From NCBI GenBank assembly GCA_937958685.1, contig CALGNF010000024.1:1-13409 (forward strand): DNA of 13,409 bases, read 5' to 3'. Shown piece by piece: positions 6,791 through 13,409 of this stretch. The notes under the pieces are model-generated. The model did not search any database. It had not been told where the DNA came from and was given only the letters and a program-made list of their open reading frames with translations. Positions within the stretch are counted from its first letter, which is position 1, and each line of letters starts with the position of its first letter. A program made the translations under genes and the position numbers. This stretch comes from an uncultured Caryophanales bacterium. GTDB lineage: Bacteria; Bacillota_I; Bacilli_A; Izemoplasmatales; Hujiaoplasmataceae.

Positions 6791-7849
6791 TTATTGATAC
6801 GTGATGGCATCGACCGTTTTGCGATCGAGTCTGGCTATTAGGGCAGTCACGAGTTTGACCGTGTTGTCATAATCGTCCTGGTGGATGATCGAGGTGTGGG
6901 AATGGATGTAACGCGACGCCATGCAGATGGCGATGCTTGGGCATCCGCTTTGGTTGAGATGGATCTTGCCGGCATCGGTGCCACCACGGTTGAGATATGA
7001 CAACTGGTAGGGAATCTTGAGTTCCGCTGCTGTTTTTTCCACAAACGCCCGCAGACCGACGTGGCCGACCATCGAACTGTCATAAACCATCAGACAAGGG
7101 CCAAGGCCGAGCACCGTCTCCTTGGAGCCGCCGGGATAGTCGTTGCCGATCGTCACGTCGACGGAGATGCCGATGTCGGGTTCAACCATGTAACTGGCAG
7201 TCCCGGCGCCGCGCAAACCGACTTCCTCCATAACCGTTCCAACACCGTAATAGGTGTTCGGATGGGTTGTGGTTTGCAGATTGTCGAGAACTTCCAGTAG
7301 GACTCCGACACCGACGCGGTCGTCAAAGGCTTTTGCAAGCAGATACTTTTTATTGGCCAGGTGTTGAAATTCGATATAGGGAGTGACCATGTCACCGATC
7401 GCGATGCCCAGTTTTTCGGCTTCCTTCTTGGTGGAAACACCGATATCGATAAACATGTCAGCGAGTTCGACGACCTTCTTCTTTTCCTCGGCACCAAGGA
7501 TGTGCGGGGGTTTGGAACCGACGACGCCCCTGATCGCTTTGCCGTTTTTGGTGCGGATCGTGAATTGTTGGCTGAGAACGACATGTCCCCACCAACCGCC
7601 CGCGGCGACGAATTTGATATAGCCGTCCTTGGTGATCTCGGAGACGATGAAGCCGATCTCATCCATGTGGCCGGCGACCATGATCCTGACGTCCGGATCC
7701 GTCCCGGCTTTTTTGAGGATCACCGACCCCAACTTGTCGAAAGCGATCTCCGCCTTGCCTTGGGCATAAGCGCCCACGAATTCGCGAACTTCCCGTTCAT
7801 TGCCGGGAATCGCCTCGAGCATCGTCAGTTTTTGTAGTAATTTACTCAT
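6791..7849 (-). CDS. M42 family metallo-aminopeptidase
   Basis: Cytoplasmic di-metal aminopeptidase of the M42 (TET/FrvX/YsdC-like) family, which trims short peptides, usually as a dodecamer. The 352-aa product has the usual length. Seen: GHMDEIGF (H61, D63), AFDDR (bridging D176), MEEVGLRG (catalytic E208 and metal ligand E209), SVDV (D231) and RYIHS (H316), so all metal ligands are present. The start is the ATG at 7849: GGAGG lies 5 nt upstream, and the alternative start at 7915 would add 22 residues that are not family-like and would read through the structured RNA. Substrate specificity (glutamyl, lysyl or general) cannot be read from the sequence. The only promoter seen is the one driving the 6S-like RNA, so the mRNA may arise by read-through. 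Confidence 0.93.
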   Translation of the reverse strand: MSKLLQKLTMLEAIPGNEREVREFVGAYAQGKAEIAFDKLGSVILKKAGTDPDVRIMVAGHMDEIGFIVSEITKDGYIKFVAAGGWWGHVVLSQQFTIRTKNGKAIRGVVGSKPPHILGAEEKKKVVELADMFIDIGVSTKKEAEKLGIAIGDMVTPYIEFQHLANKKYLLAKAFDDRVGVGVLLEVLDNLQTTTHPNTYYGVGTVMEEVGLRGAGTASYMVEPDIGISVDVTIGNDYPGGSKETVLGLGPCLMVYDSSMVGHVGLRAFVEKTAAELKIPYQLSYLNRGGTDAGKIHLNQSGCPSIAICMASRYIHSHTSIIHQDDYDNTVKLVTALIARLDRKTVDAITYQ

Positions 7850-7878
7850 AGATACCTCCGTTTGCAGACATAGAAAAC

Positions 7879-8047
7879 ACTTGGACAGTTGGAAATCACT
7901 CGAGCAGACAAACATCTACCCCAAGGTGGGCGTCTCTTGCGTTCCCTTTAGGATTCCTAACTTAATAGGCTTTCAACACCAGGAAGGCCTTGACTCCCTT
8001 TCTAATACTGTAGGTCGCGGGTGAGTGATTTCCAACCATCCAAGTAT
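7879..8047 (-). ncRNA. Structured RNA resembling 6S RNA (or long structured leader of the M42 gene)
   Basis: Starting at the predicted transcription start of a perfect promoter, positions 8044-8023 and 7901-7880 form a closing helix with 20 of 22 pairs and one 2-nt internal mismatch, extended by one A-T pair at 8045/7879. Inside, a rod-like fold is possible: a central unpaired region on both sides, then CAAGG/CCTTG (RNA positions 56-60/122-126, counting from 8047), GGUGUU/GACGCC (68-73/114-119) and an apical TTAGG-AAT-CCTAA hairpin (88-100). Long closing stem, central bubble, apical hairpin and about 170-185 nt are the hallmarks of 6S RNA, which binds RNA polymerase holoenzyme. The inner sequence has no open frame. 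A riboswitch is less likely because the closing stem is too stable to switch and no known aptamer core is recognised. TGTTTTCT follows the stem and could allow partial termination. Confidence 0.5.
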
Positions 8048-8053
8048 ATTTTC

Positions 8054-8082
8054 ATTATATATAATGAAAAAGCCAATGTCAA
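8054..8082 (-). promoter_or_regulatory. Consensus SigA-type promoter of the 6S-like RNA / M42 operon
   Basis: Minus-strand TTGACA (8082-8077) and TATAAT (8059-8054) with a 17-bp spacer, a perfect consensus match. The predicted +1 is A at 8047. The -10 is one half of a 22-bp perfect palindrome (8049-8070) that also places a TATAAT on the plus strand, but no -35 accompanies that copy. Confidence 0.9.
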
Positions 8083-8092
8083 CCGAAGGGCC

Positions 8093-8120
8093 AAAAAAAG
8101 CAGGCGATTTTGCCTGCTTT
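8093..8120 (-). terminator. Rho-independent terminator of ppdK
   Basis: On the minus strand AAAGCAGGC (8120-8112), a 6-nt loop and GCCTGCTTT (8105-8097) form a perfect 9-bp stem running into seven T (8099-8093). It lies 14 nt after the ppdK stop codon and 10 nt before the -35 of the next promoter, so it separates ppdK from the M42 unit. Confidence 0.93.
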
Positions 8121-8134
8121 AGGGGTTTTGTTGA

Positions 8135-10756
8135 TCAACGGGGGTTCTTGATGTTCGCGTGGGCGGCAGCCAGTCGGGCGATCGGCACGCGGAAGGGAGA
8201 ACAGGAGACATAGGAAAGGCCGATGTTGTGACAGAATTCAACGGACATCGGATCGCCGCCGTGTTCGCCGCAAATTCCGAGTTTGATGTCGGGTCTGACC
8301 TTTTTGCCAAGCTCGACCGCCATTTCCATGAGTTTGCCGACCCCCTTGATATCGACATGGGCAAAGGGATCGTTTTCGAAGATTTTCTTCTGGTAGTAGT
8401 CGGCAAGGAACTTGCCGGCATCATCGCGGCTGAAGCCGAAGGTCATCTGCGTCAGGTCATTGGTCCCAAAACTGAAGAACTCCGCTTCGGTCGCGATCTC
8501 GTCCGCCAGCAGGGCGGCGCGGGGAATCTCGATCATCGTGCCGACGAGATATGTGAGTTTGACATTGTTCTTCTTGATGATTTCCTCGGCGGTATTGACA
8601 ATGATGTCCTTGAGCATTTTCAGTTCCTTGACATCGCCGACAAGCGGGATCATGATTTCCGGAACGACGTTGCCACCCTTCTTGTTCACTTCGATGGCGG
8701 CTTCGATGACTGCTGTCGTCTGCATGACAGCGATTTCCGGATAGGTGACAGTCAAGCGGACACCACGGTGACCGAGCATCGGATTGGACTCGTGCAGGCC
8801 GATGACGGTGGCCTTGAGTTCTTCGAAGGTGAGCCCCATCTCTTTGGCGAGTTCGGCGATGTCCTCGTCCTCCGTTGGCAGGAATTCGTGCAATGGCGGA
8901 TCCAAATACCTGATTGTGACAGGATAACCGTTCATCTCCTCATAGAGGCCGATAAAGTCTTTCTTCTGCATTGGCAGGAGCTTGTTGAGGGCGTGTTGAC
9001 GTTCCTTGAGGGTTTTGGCGACGATCATCTCGCGCATCGCGGGAATCCGGTCCGCATCGAAAAACATGTGTTCGGTGCGGCAAAGGCCGATGCCTTCAGC
9101 GCCGAATCTGTAAGCTTGACGGGCATCGCGGGGATTGTCGGCGTTGGTTCTGACTTTCAAGGCGCGGTATTTGTCGGCCCAAGCCATCAGTTTGGCAAAA
9201 TCGCCAGAAACGGTGGCATCAACGGTCTTGATCTGCTCGCCGTAGATGTTTCCGGTGGTGCCGTCGAGGGAAATCCAATCGCCTTCGTGGTATTTCTTGC
9301 CGCCGACTTCGAAGTATTTCTTTTCTTCGTAGACTTTGACGCTGCCGGCACCGGCGACGCAACATGTTCCCATGCCCCTGGCGACGACGGCTGCGTGCGA
9401 GGTCATGCCGCCGCGGCTGGTGAGCACGCCTTTAGCGACGACCATGCCCTCGATGTCTTCCGGAGAGGTTTCCTGACGAACGAGAATGACGGGATTGCCT
9501 TCCTTGACCAGCTCTTGGGCACGTTCGGCGGTGAACACCGCTTTTCCGGTCGCCGCGCCTGGAGAGGCATTCAGACCGGTGGCGATGATGGTGGCTTTTC
9601 GGAGCGACTCGGGATCAAATTGGCGATGGAGCAACGAGTCAAGTTGTTTGGGTTCGACCTTCAGCAAAGCTTCCTTTTCGGTGAGCAAACCTTCCGCGAC
9701 CAAGTCGATGGCGATCTTCAGCGCGGCTTGTGCTGTCCGCTTGCCGTTGCGGGTTTGGAGCATGTAGAGTTTGCCTTTTTCAATGGTGAACTCCATGTCC
9801 TGCATATCGCGGTAATGAGCCTCAAGCTTGTGTGAAATGGTTTGAAATTCCTCGTAGATCGCGGGATTGTCGCGTTTGAGTTCAGAAATCGGTTTGGGGG
9901 TTCTGATGCCGGCGACGACATCCTCGCCTTGGGCGTTGAAGAGATATTCCCCATAAAGGACCTTTTCTCCGGTCGATGGATCGCGAGTGAAAGCAACACC
10001 GGTTCCGGAGTCGTCGCCCATGTTACCGAAGACCATCGACTGGACATTGACGGCTGTTCCCCACTCATAGGGAATATTGTTCAAACGTCTGTAGGTGTTC
10101 GCGCGCGGATTGTCCCAGGAGCGGAAAACGGCCTGGATGGATTCGATCAACTGGATCTTGGGGTCCTGTGGAAATTCCTCGCCCTTGAGTTCCCGGTATT
10201 TTTCAAGAAACCCCTTGACGATCGCCTTCATGTCGTTATGGTCGAGTTCGGTGTCCAGCTCGACATGTTTTGCCGCTTTGCTCGCCTCGAGGATCGCCTC
10301 AAAATTGCTTTTCGGGATCTCCATGACGACATCGGCGAACATCTGGATGAAACGACGGTAGGAGTCATAGGCAAAACGCGGGTTGTTGGTCAATTTTGCC
10401 AGGCCTTCGACGACCTTGTCATTCAAGCCGAGATTCAGGATTGTGTCCATCATTCCCGGCATGGAGGCGCGGGCGCCCGAACGCACGGAGACGAGGAAGG
10501 GGTTGGCGGAATCGCCGAATTTTTTTCCGGCTGACTTCTCGGTCTCGGAAAGAGCCTTGTCGATCTGGGCGATGATCTCGTCGCTGATTTTCCGTCCGTC
10601 CGCATAGTAACGGGTGCAGGCCTCGGTGGTGACGGTGAAGCCTTGGGGAACGGGCATGCCAAGGTTGGTCATTTCCGCGAGATTGGCACCTTTACCCCCA
10701 AGCAGATTCTTCATCGAGGCATTGCCCTCTTTGAACAAATATACGTATTTGGTCAT
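8135..10756 (-). CDS. ppdK: Pyruvate, phosphate dikinase
   Basis: Cytoplasmic enzyme interconverting pyruvate + ATP + Pi and PEP + AMP + PPi. In anaerobic Gram-positive bacteria it often serves a pyrophosphate-based glycolysis or gluconeogenesis. The 873-aa product has the family's usual length. Seen: ATP-grasp domain with GGKGANLAEM (20-29) and VRSGARASMPGMMDT (91-105); phosphohistidine domain with GGMTSHAAVVARG (catalytic H454, preceding T452); and a C-terminal TIM-barrel PEP/pyruvate domain with CRTEHMFF, GTMIEIPRAAL, FSFGTNDLTQM and GICGEHGGDP (catalytic C829). The start is the ATG at 10756, with AAAGGAAA upstream and the family-typical MTKYVYLF; an ATG 30 nt further upstream has no ribosome site. 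Promoter and terminator both flank it, so it is probably a single-gene unit. Confidence 0.97.
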   Translation of the reverse strand: MTKYVYLFKEGNASMKNLLGGKGANLAEMTNLGMPVPQGFTVTTEACTRYYADGRKISDEIIAQIDKALSETEKSAGKKFGDSANPFLVSVRSGARASMPGMMDTILNLGLNDKVVEGLAKLTNNPRFAYDSYRRFIQMFADVVMEIPKSNFEAILEASKAAKHVELDTELDHNDMKAIVKGFLEKYRELKGEEFPQDPKIQLIESIQAVFRSWDNPRANTYRRLNNIPYEWGTAVNVQSMVFGNMGDDSGTGVAFTRDPSTGEKVLYGEYLFNAQGEDVVAGIRTPKPISELKRDNPAIYEEFQTISHKLEAHYRDMQDMEFTIEKGKLYMLQTRNGKRTAQAALKIAIDLVAEGLLTEKEALLKVEPKQLDSLLHRQFDPESLRKATIIATGLNASPGAATGKAVFTAERAQELVKEGNPVILVRQETSPEDIEGMVVAKGVLTSRGGMTSHAAVVARGMGTCCVAGAGSVKVYEEKKYFEVGGKKYHEGDWISLDGTTGNIYGEQIKTVDATVSGDFAKLMAWADKYRALKVRTNADNPRDARQAYRFGAEGIGLCRTEHMFFDADRIPAMREMIVAKTLKERQHALNKLLPMQKKDFIGLYEEMNGYPVTIRYLDPPLHEFLPTEDEDIAELAKEMGLTFEELKATVIGLHESNPMLGHRGVRLTVTYPEIAVMQTTAVIEAAIEVNKKGGNVVPEIMIPLVGDVKELKMLKDIIVNTAEEIIKKNNVKLTYLVGTMIEIPRAALLADEIATEAEFFSFGTNDLTQMTFGFSRDDAGKFLADYYQKKIFENDPFAHVDIKGVGKLMEMAVELGKKVRPDIKLGICGEHGGDPMSVEFCHNIGLSYVSCSPFRVPIARLAAAHANIKNPR

Positions 10757-10795
10757 ACAAATTTCCTTTCCTGAAACAGATTTCATACTGGGATA

Positions 10796-10824
10796 ATTAT
10801 ATCATTATCTACGATAAATTTCAA
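10796..10824 (-). promoter_or_regulatory. Promoter of ppdK
   Basis: Minus-strand TTGAAA (10824-10819) and TATAAT (10801-10796) with a 17-bp spacer. The predicted start near 10789 gives a leader of about 33 nt. The upstream region is AT-rich. Confidence 0.85.
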
Positions 10825-10856
10825 ATGAAATAACAGTGTTTGCGCTAACTTGCAGC

Positions 10857-12461
10857 TCAACCACCCATCTTGGCAAACAGCCTGGGAGCCGAGCGCATGA
10901 CAAGCAGATAAAATCCAAGAAAGACCAGGGCGTTGAGGAGCGTTGCCAGCAGCAAGGCGCCGTTCCAGCCGAGGGGAGCCAGCGTGAAACTGATCAAAAA
11001 CCCATCAGCGACCATGATGCCGAAGCCCCCAAAAACGCCGATCAAGGCGCCGATGCTTTGCTTGACGACCTCGGTCTCATTGAGAAACTCAAATTTGGGA
11101 AAATGGAGATTGATGAAACTACCCATCGCCGAGGTGGCTAGCGAGAGCACCGCCACCGCCAACAGCATCGTCACCATCGAATAGGCACTGATCCCAAAGG
11201 CGATCGTCATCAGTACGATCGCCACGAAGGCGAATGGCAAGCCCAGCAGGACATTGAAAGCCATCTTCGACTGCATCACTTGTGTAGCCTTGAGCGGGAG
11301 ACTCTTGATCAGCCAGAAATTCTTGCCTTCGAGCGACAGACTGATGGCGGAGGTATAGACCATCGAGACACAGAAACCGACAAAAACCATGACAACCATC
11401 TCGATCGGCAGGGGGAATCCGGTCATTTCGGTCAGAAACGCGGCAATCTTGCTCTTATAGGCCAAACTCAAGATTCCAATCAGGATCAGGATGATCGGGC
11501 CGAAACCGGAATTGACGGCGTAGATCGGGACATTGATGAATTTCCGCGCTTCTTTGATGATCAGCGACTCAAACACCGAGCGCTGACGGAACTTGACCGG
11601 GCGCAGATTTTTGCCCGTCTTGACGCTCAACGCCTGCTGGTTTGTCGAGACGACCATCTTGCTGATCAGAAAAACGAACGCCGCAAGCGGCAGTGCCTGC
11701 GACAGCACCAGATAGATAAGCGATAGCAGCTGATGGTCGTGAACGGCCTCCACAAACCAGGTCAGCGGCGGGTAGTATGCCATGAGAAACGCCAGCAGTC
11801 CCTGCTGTTGGAGGAGCGGGTTGTCCTCCCCCGGGACCGCAAAGCTCATCGAGAAGACAGTAAACGCGAGAACGACAACGAACAGGAGTATGGTGTAGAG
11901 GATGTTGCTCTTGCGAAAGCGCGAGGTCAACCGGGCGATCAGGAGCGACAAAAAAGCGAAGATGATCAGCGGAATCACGGGAATCAGCAAGAATCCCACC
12001 AGGAAGATGAGCAAAGTCACCATGTCGAAACCCCGATGCCAAAAGTACGCAAAAGCGATGGGGAGCGAGACCATGGCAAGGCCGATGTAGAGGAAACTCA
12101 TCATCACCGTCAGTTTGGCGAGCAGGACCGTGCGCGGATTGAGCGGCAACGGCGCCAAAATCTCATAATCCTTGAATTTGAAAAGGTAGCCGTTGGCGCG
12201 AAAAAGCGTGATCATGATCGATAAGGTGGTCGCATAGGCAAACAAGAACACCAGCAACGTGTCAAGCATGTCCAACTCGACCAAGTATTTCCCGAGATCG
12301 AAGAACAAATAGCCAAAAGAGAAGAGAAACGCCCCGAAAGCGTACAGAATCACGAATCCCAGCAACAACGCCTTCTTCTTGTTCTTTCTGATGTCGGTGC
12401 CGATAAAGCGGTTGAGCGAGAAGTTTTCCTTGAAGAAAACCCGCACGAGTTTGGCGTACAT
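10857..12461 (-). CDS. ABC exporter permease with internal repeat
   Basis: Integral membrane subunit (534 aa) of an ABC exporter, partner of the ATPase encoded just upstream. Seen: many hydrophobic segments (for example about 31-56, 66-86, 116-141, 147-177, 187-207, 245-270, 321-336, 353-377, 401-449, 469-495 and 500-523), no signal peptide and a polar central stretch (272-312). Two copies of a short motif, DYEILAPLPLN at about 98-108 and NFWLIKSLPLK at about 381-391, mark the same point of two half-domains and precede similar V-x-x-x-K segments. The protein resembles the putative ABC exporter family of Bacillota (Pfam ABC_tran_2-like) rather than a peptide or sugar importer; no binding protein is present. 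Start: ATG at 12461 overlaps the ATPase stop (TGATG) with AGGA 6 nt upstream; the ATG one codon earlier is also possible. The cargo is unknown. Confidence 0.85.
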   Translation of the reverse strand: MYAKLVRVFFKENFSLNRFIGTDIRKNKKKALLLGFVILYAFGAFLFSFGYLFFDLGKYLVELDMLDTLLVFLFAYATTLSIMITLFRANGYLFKFKDYEILAPLPLNPRTVLLAKLTVMMSFLYIGLAMVSLPIAFAYFWHRGFDMVTLLIFLVGFLLIPVIPLIIFAFLSLLIARLTSRFRKSNILYTILLFVVVLAFTVFSMSFAVPGEDNPLLQQQGLLAFLMAYYPPLTWFVEAVHDHQLLSLIYLVLSQALPLAAFVFLISKMVVSTNQQALSVKTGKNLRPVKFRQRSVFESLIIKEARKFINVPIYAVNSGFGPIILILIGILSLAYKSKIAAFLTEMTGFPLPIEMVVMVFVGFCVSMVYTSAISLSLEGKNFWLIKSLPLKATQVMQSKMAFNVLLGLPFAFVAIVLMTIAFGISAYSMVTMLLAVAVLSLATSAMGSFINLHFPKFEFLNETEVVKQSIGALIGVFGGFGIMVADGFLISFTLAPLGWNGALLLATLLNALVFLGFYLLVMRSAPRLFAKMGG

Positions 12462-13174
12462 CATGATTCCTGGATCAACTCCATGAAGATGCTCTCCAGC
12501 GACTTGTCCTTGATGATTTTTTCGGTATAGCCATCGGCGACGATCTTCCCATGCTTGATGATGGCGACTTTGTTGCATAACTTCTCCACCACTTCGAGGA
12601 CATGCGTCGAAAAGAAAATCAGCGCTCCCTGGGCACACATTTCCTTGAAGACTTCCTTGATCAGAAAGCTTGCTTTGGGATCAAGACCGACGAATGGTTC
12701 GTCCAGCAGCATGATTTTCGGCTCGTGAATCAAGGCGCCGGTGAGCACCAGTTTTTGTTTCATCCCATGGGAATACGAGGAGACAGGATTATTGAGGGCA
12801 TCGGTGATCTCGAACATCGTGGCGTATTTTTCGATCAATTGGGCGCGGCGGAGCAGATCGATTTGATATACATCGGCGATGAAATCCAGATACTGCACGC
12901 CCGTCAATGATTCATAGATGTCGGGATTGTCGGGGATATAGGCGAAAAGACGTTTTGCCTCCAGCGGTTCTTTGACGATCGAATGACCGGCGATTGTCAC
13001 ATCGCCTTCATCAAAGGCGATGATACCGGCGATTGATTTGAGCAGCGTCGTCTTTCCGGCTCCGTTGTGTCCGACAAAGCCGTAGATGTCACCGGCATCG
13101 AGGCTGAGCGAGACATTGTCACACGCTTTCTTCTTTCCGTCATAACTTTTTGAAAGCTTCCTGATTTCCAACAT
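12461..13174 (-). CDS. ABC exporter ATP-binding subunit (EcsA-like)
   Basis: Cytoplasmic ATPase (237 aa) that powers the permease encoded next. Seen: Walker A GHNGAGKT (35-42), Q-loop region YIPDNPDIYESLTG (79-92) with Asp where most ABC proteins have Gln, as is usual in EcsA-type subunits, signature YSHGMKQK (134-141), Walker B IMLLDEP (154-160), D-loop GLDP (163-166) and H-loop STH (189-191). The ATG at 13174 is chosen because AGGTGA lies 5 nt upstream and MLEIRKLSKSY is family-like; an in-frame ATG at 13195 sits on the predicted transcription start and would be leaderless. The stop codon overlaps the permease start, so the two are translationally coupled. Confidence 0.93.
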   Translation of the reverse strand: MLEIRKLSKSYDGKKKACDNVSLSLDAGDIYGFVGHNGAGKTTLLKSIAGIIAFDEGDVTIAGHSIVKEPLEAKRLFAYIPDNPDIYESLTGVQYLDFIADVYQIDLLRRAQLIEKYATMFEITDALNNPVSSYSHGMKQKLVLTGALIHEPKIMLLDEPFVGLDPKASFLIKEVFKEMCAQGALIFFSTHVLEVVEKLCNKVAIIKHGKIVADGYTEKIIKDKSLESIFMELIQES

Positions 13175-13197
13175 AAAGTTCACCTTCCTTGGCATAA

Positions 13198-13226
13198 ATT
13201 ATACTCCACTATTCGGTATATGTCAA
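13198..13226 (-). promoter_or_regulatory. Consensus SigA-type promoter of the ABC exporter operon
   Basis: Minus-strand TTGACA (13226-13221) and TATAAT (13203-13198), 17-bp spacer, perfect consensus. The predicted start near 13191 gives a leader of about 17 nt before the ATG at 13174. An AT-rich tract (13227-13256) lies upstream and could act as an UP element. Confidence 0.92.
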
Positions 13227-13313
13227 TAATCTAAAATAATTAAAAATAATATATGTGTGATCATGTCGATTGGGTGATCTCAAGGCGTTGCGGCTGGTTG
13301 GCGTTTTTTTTGC

Positions 13314-13342
13314 TTGCATTTTTTACTGAACTTGATTATAAT
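13314..13342 (+). promoter_or_regulatory. Promoter of tRNA-Thr(GGT)
   Basis: TATAAT at 13337-13342 with a weak TTGCAT at 13314-13319 (17-bp spacer) on the plus strand. The predicted start near 13349 is about 6 nt before the tRNA 5' end at 13355, a spacing that supports the call despite the poor -35. Confidence 0.7.
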
Positions 13343-13354
13343 ATGAAAGGCAAA

Positions 13355-13409
13355 GCTCCTATAGTTTAATGGCAGAACACAGCAATGGTAATGCTGAAAT
13401 TCAAGTTCG
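13355..13409 (+). tRNA. tRNA-Thr(GGT), partial (3' end outside window)
   Basis: Plus-strand sequence beginning GCTCCTA, then T8, A9, D stem GTTT/GAAC and anticodon arm CAGCA-ATGGTAA-TGCTG, giving GGT at positions 34-36 (threonine, ACC/ACT codons). The window ends in the T loop (GTTCG). This is the only plus-strand gene in the window; it may be the first of a further tRNA cluster. Confidence 0.93.

Noticed and set aside
7850..7915. N-terminal extension of the M42 aminopeptidase (22 extra residues)
   Set aside because: The extension is not family-like, overlaps the base of the structured RNA, and the internal ATG at 7849 has a GGAGG ribosome site at the right distance.
7879..8047. T-box or known metabolite riboswitch upstream of the M42 gene
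   Set aside because: No T-box sequence, specifier loop or antiterminator, and no recognisable cobalamin, SAM, TPP, FMN, lysine or glycine core; the 20-bp closing stem is too stable for a switch.
8060..8065. Plus-strand promoter from the second TATAAT of the palindrome
   Set aside because: There is no -35-like sequence at 16-18 bp (CATCCA at 17), and it would fire into the 3' end of ppdK.
8159..9835. Plus-strand open frame of 558 codons opposite ppdK
   Set aside because: It is antisense to highly conserved ppdK, and the long frame is explained by codon bias of the real gene; its translation resembles no family.
12465..12638. N-terminal extension of the ABC permease (about 58 residues)
   Set aside because: It overlaps the end of the ATPase gene in another frame and is composed of polar, non-membrane sequence; the TGATG overlap gives a normal start.
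13301..13326. T-rich run before tRNA-Thr as a terminator
   Set aside because: The T run (13304-13311) has no inverted repeat before it, and no plus-strand gene lies upstream to be terminated.

Overview
The window looks like chromosomal DNA of a Gram-positive-type bacterium. Evidence: strong Shine-Dalgarno sequences on nearly every gene, canonical SigA-type promoters with 17-bp spacers, extended -10 elements, an rsmD-coaD pair in the Bacillota order, a pyruvate phosphate dikinase and an EcsA-like ABC ATPase. TGA ends five of the eight protein genes, so the Mycoplasma code (TGA = Trp) does not apply. A member of Bacillota or a deep Mollicutes-like lineage with roughly balanced base composition is my best guess, but the sequence does not fix the taxonomy.

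Layout. Everything except the last partial tRNA reads on the minus strand. From right to left: (1) 13355-13409, the 5' part of tRNA-Thr(GGT) on the plus strand, divergent from (2) a two-gene ABC exporter operon (ATPase, then a twelve-segment-class permease with an internal repeat; 13174-10857) behind a perfect TTGACA-N17-TATAAT promoter; (3) ppdK (10756-8135) with its own promoter and a clear intrinsic terminator; (4) a second perfect TTGACA-N17-TATAAT promoter that starts a highly structured RNA of about 170 nt (8047-7879) with a 20-bp closing stem, most like 6S RNA, immediately followed by (5) an M42 aminopeptidase, rsmD and coaD, ending in a terminator whose stem contains the coaD stop codon; (6) a two-gene operon: a 674-aa protein made of a degenerate ODP/metallo-beta-lactamase domain, a degenerate GGDEF domain and a receiver domain without its phospho-acceptor, followed 3 nt later by a 967-aa membrane glycosyltransferase (GT2) with a long HEAT-like N-terminal region; (7) three arginine tRNAs (TCT, CCT, CCG), the first with its own promoter and terminator, the other two probably co-transcribed.

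How they fit together. Most genes are housekeeping: CoA synthesis, 16S rRNA methylation, peptide trimming and the pyruvate/PEP interconversion. The interesting unit is the GT2 operon. The glycosyltransferase keeps every catalytic motif of a processive membrane polysaccharide synthase, while its partner keeps three signalling folds but has lost the active residues of all three. I infer a regulatory or scaffold protein for polysaccharide synthesis that works without catalysis or phosphorylation. The second item of interest is the 6S-like RNA.
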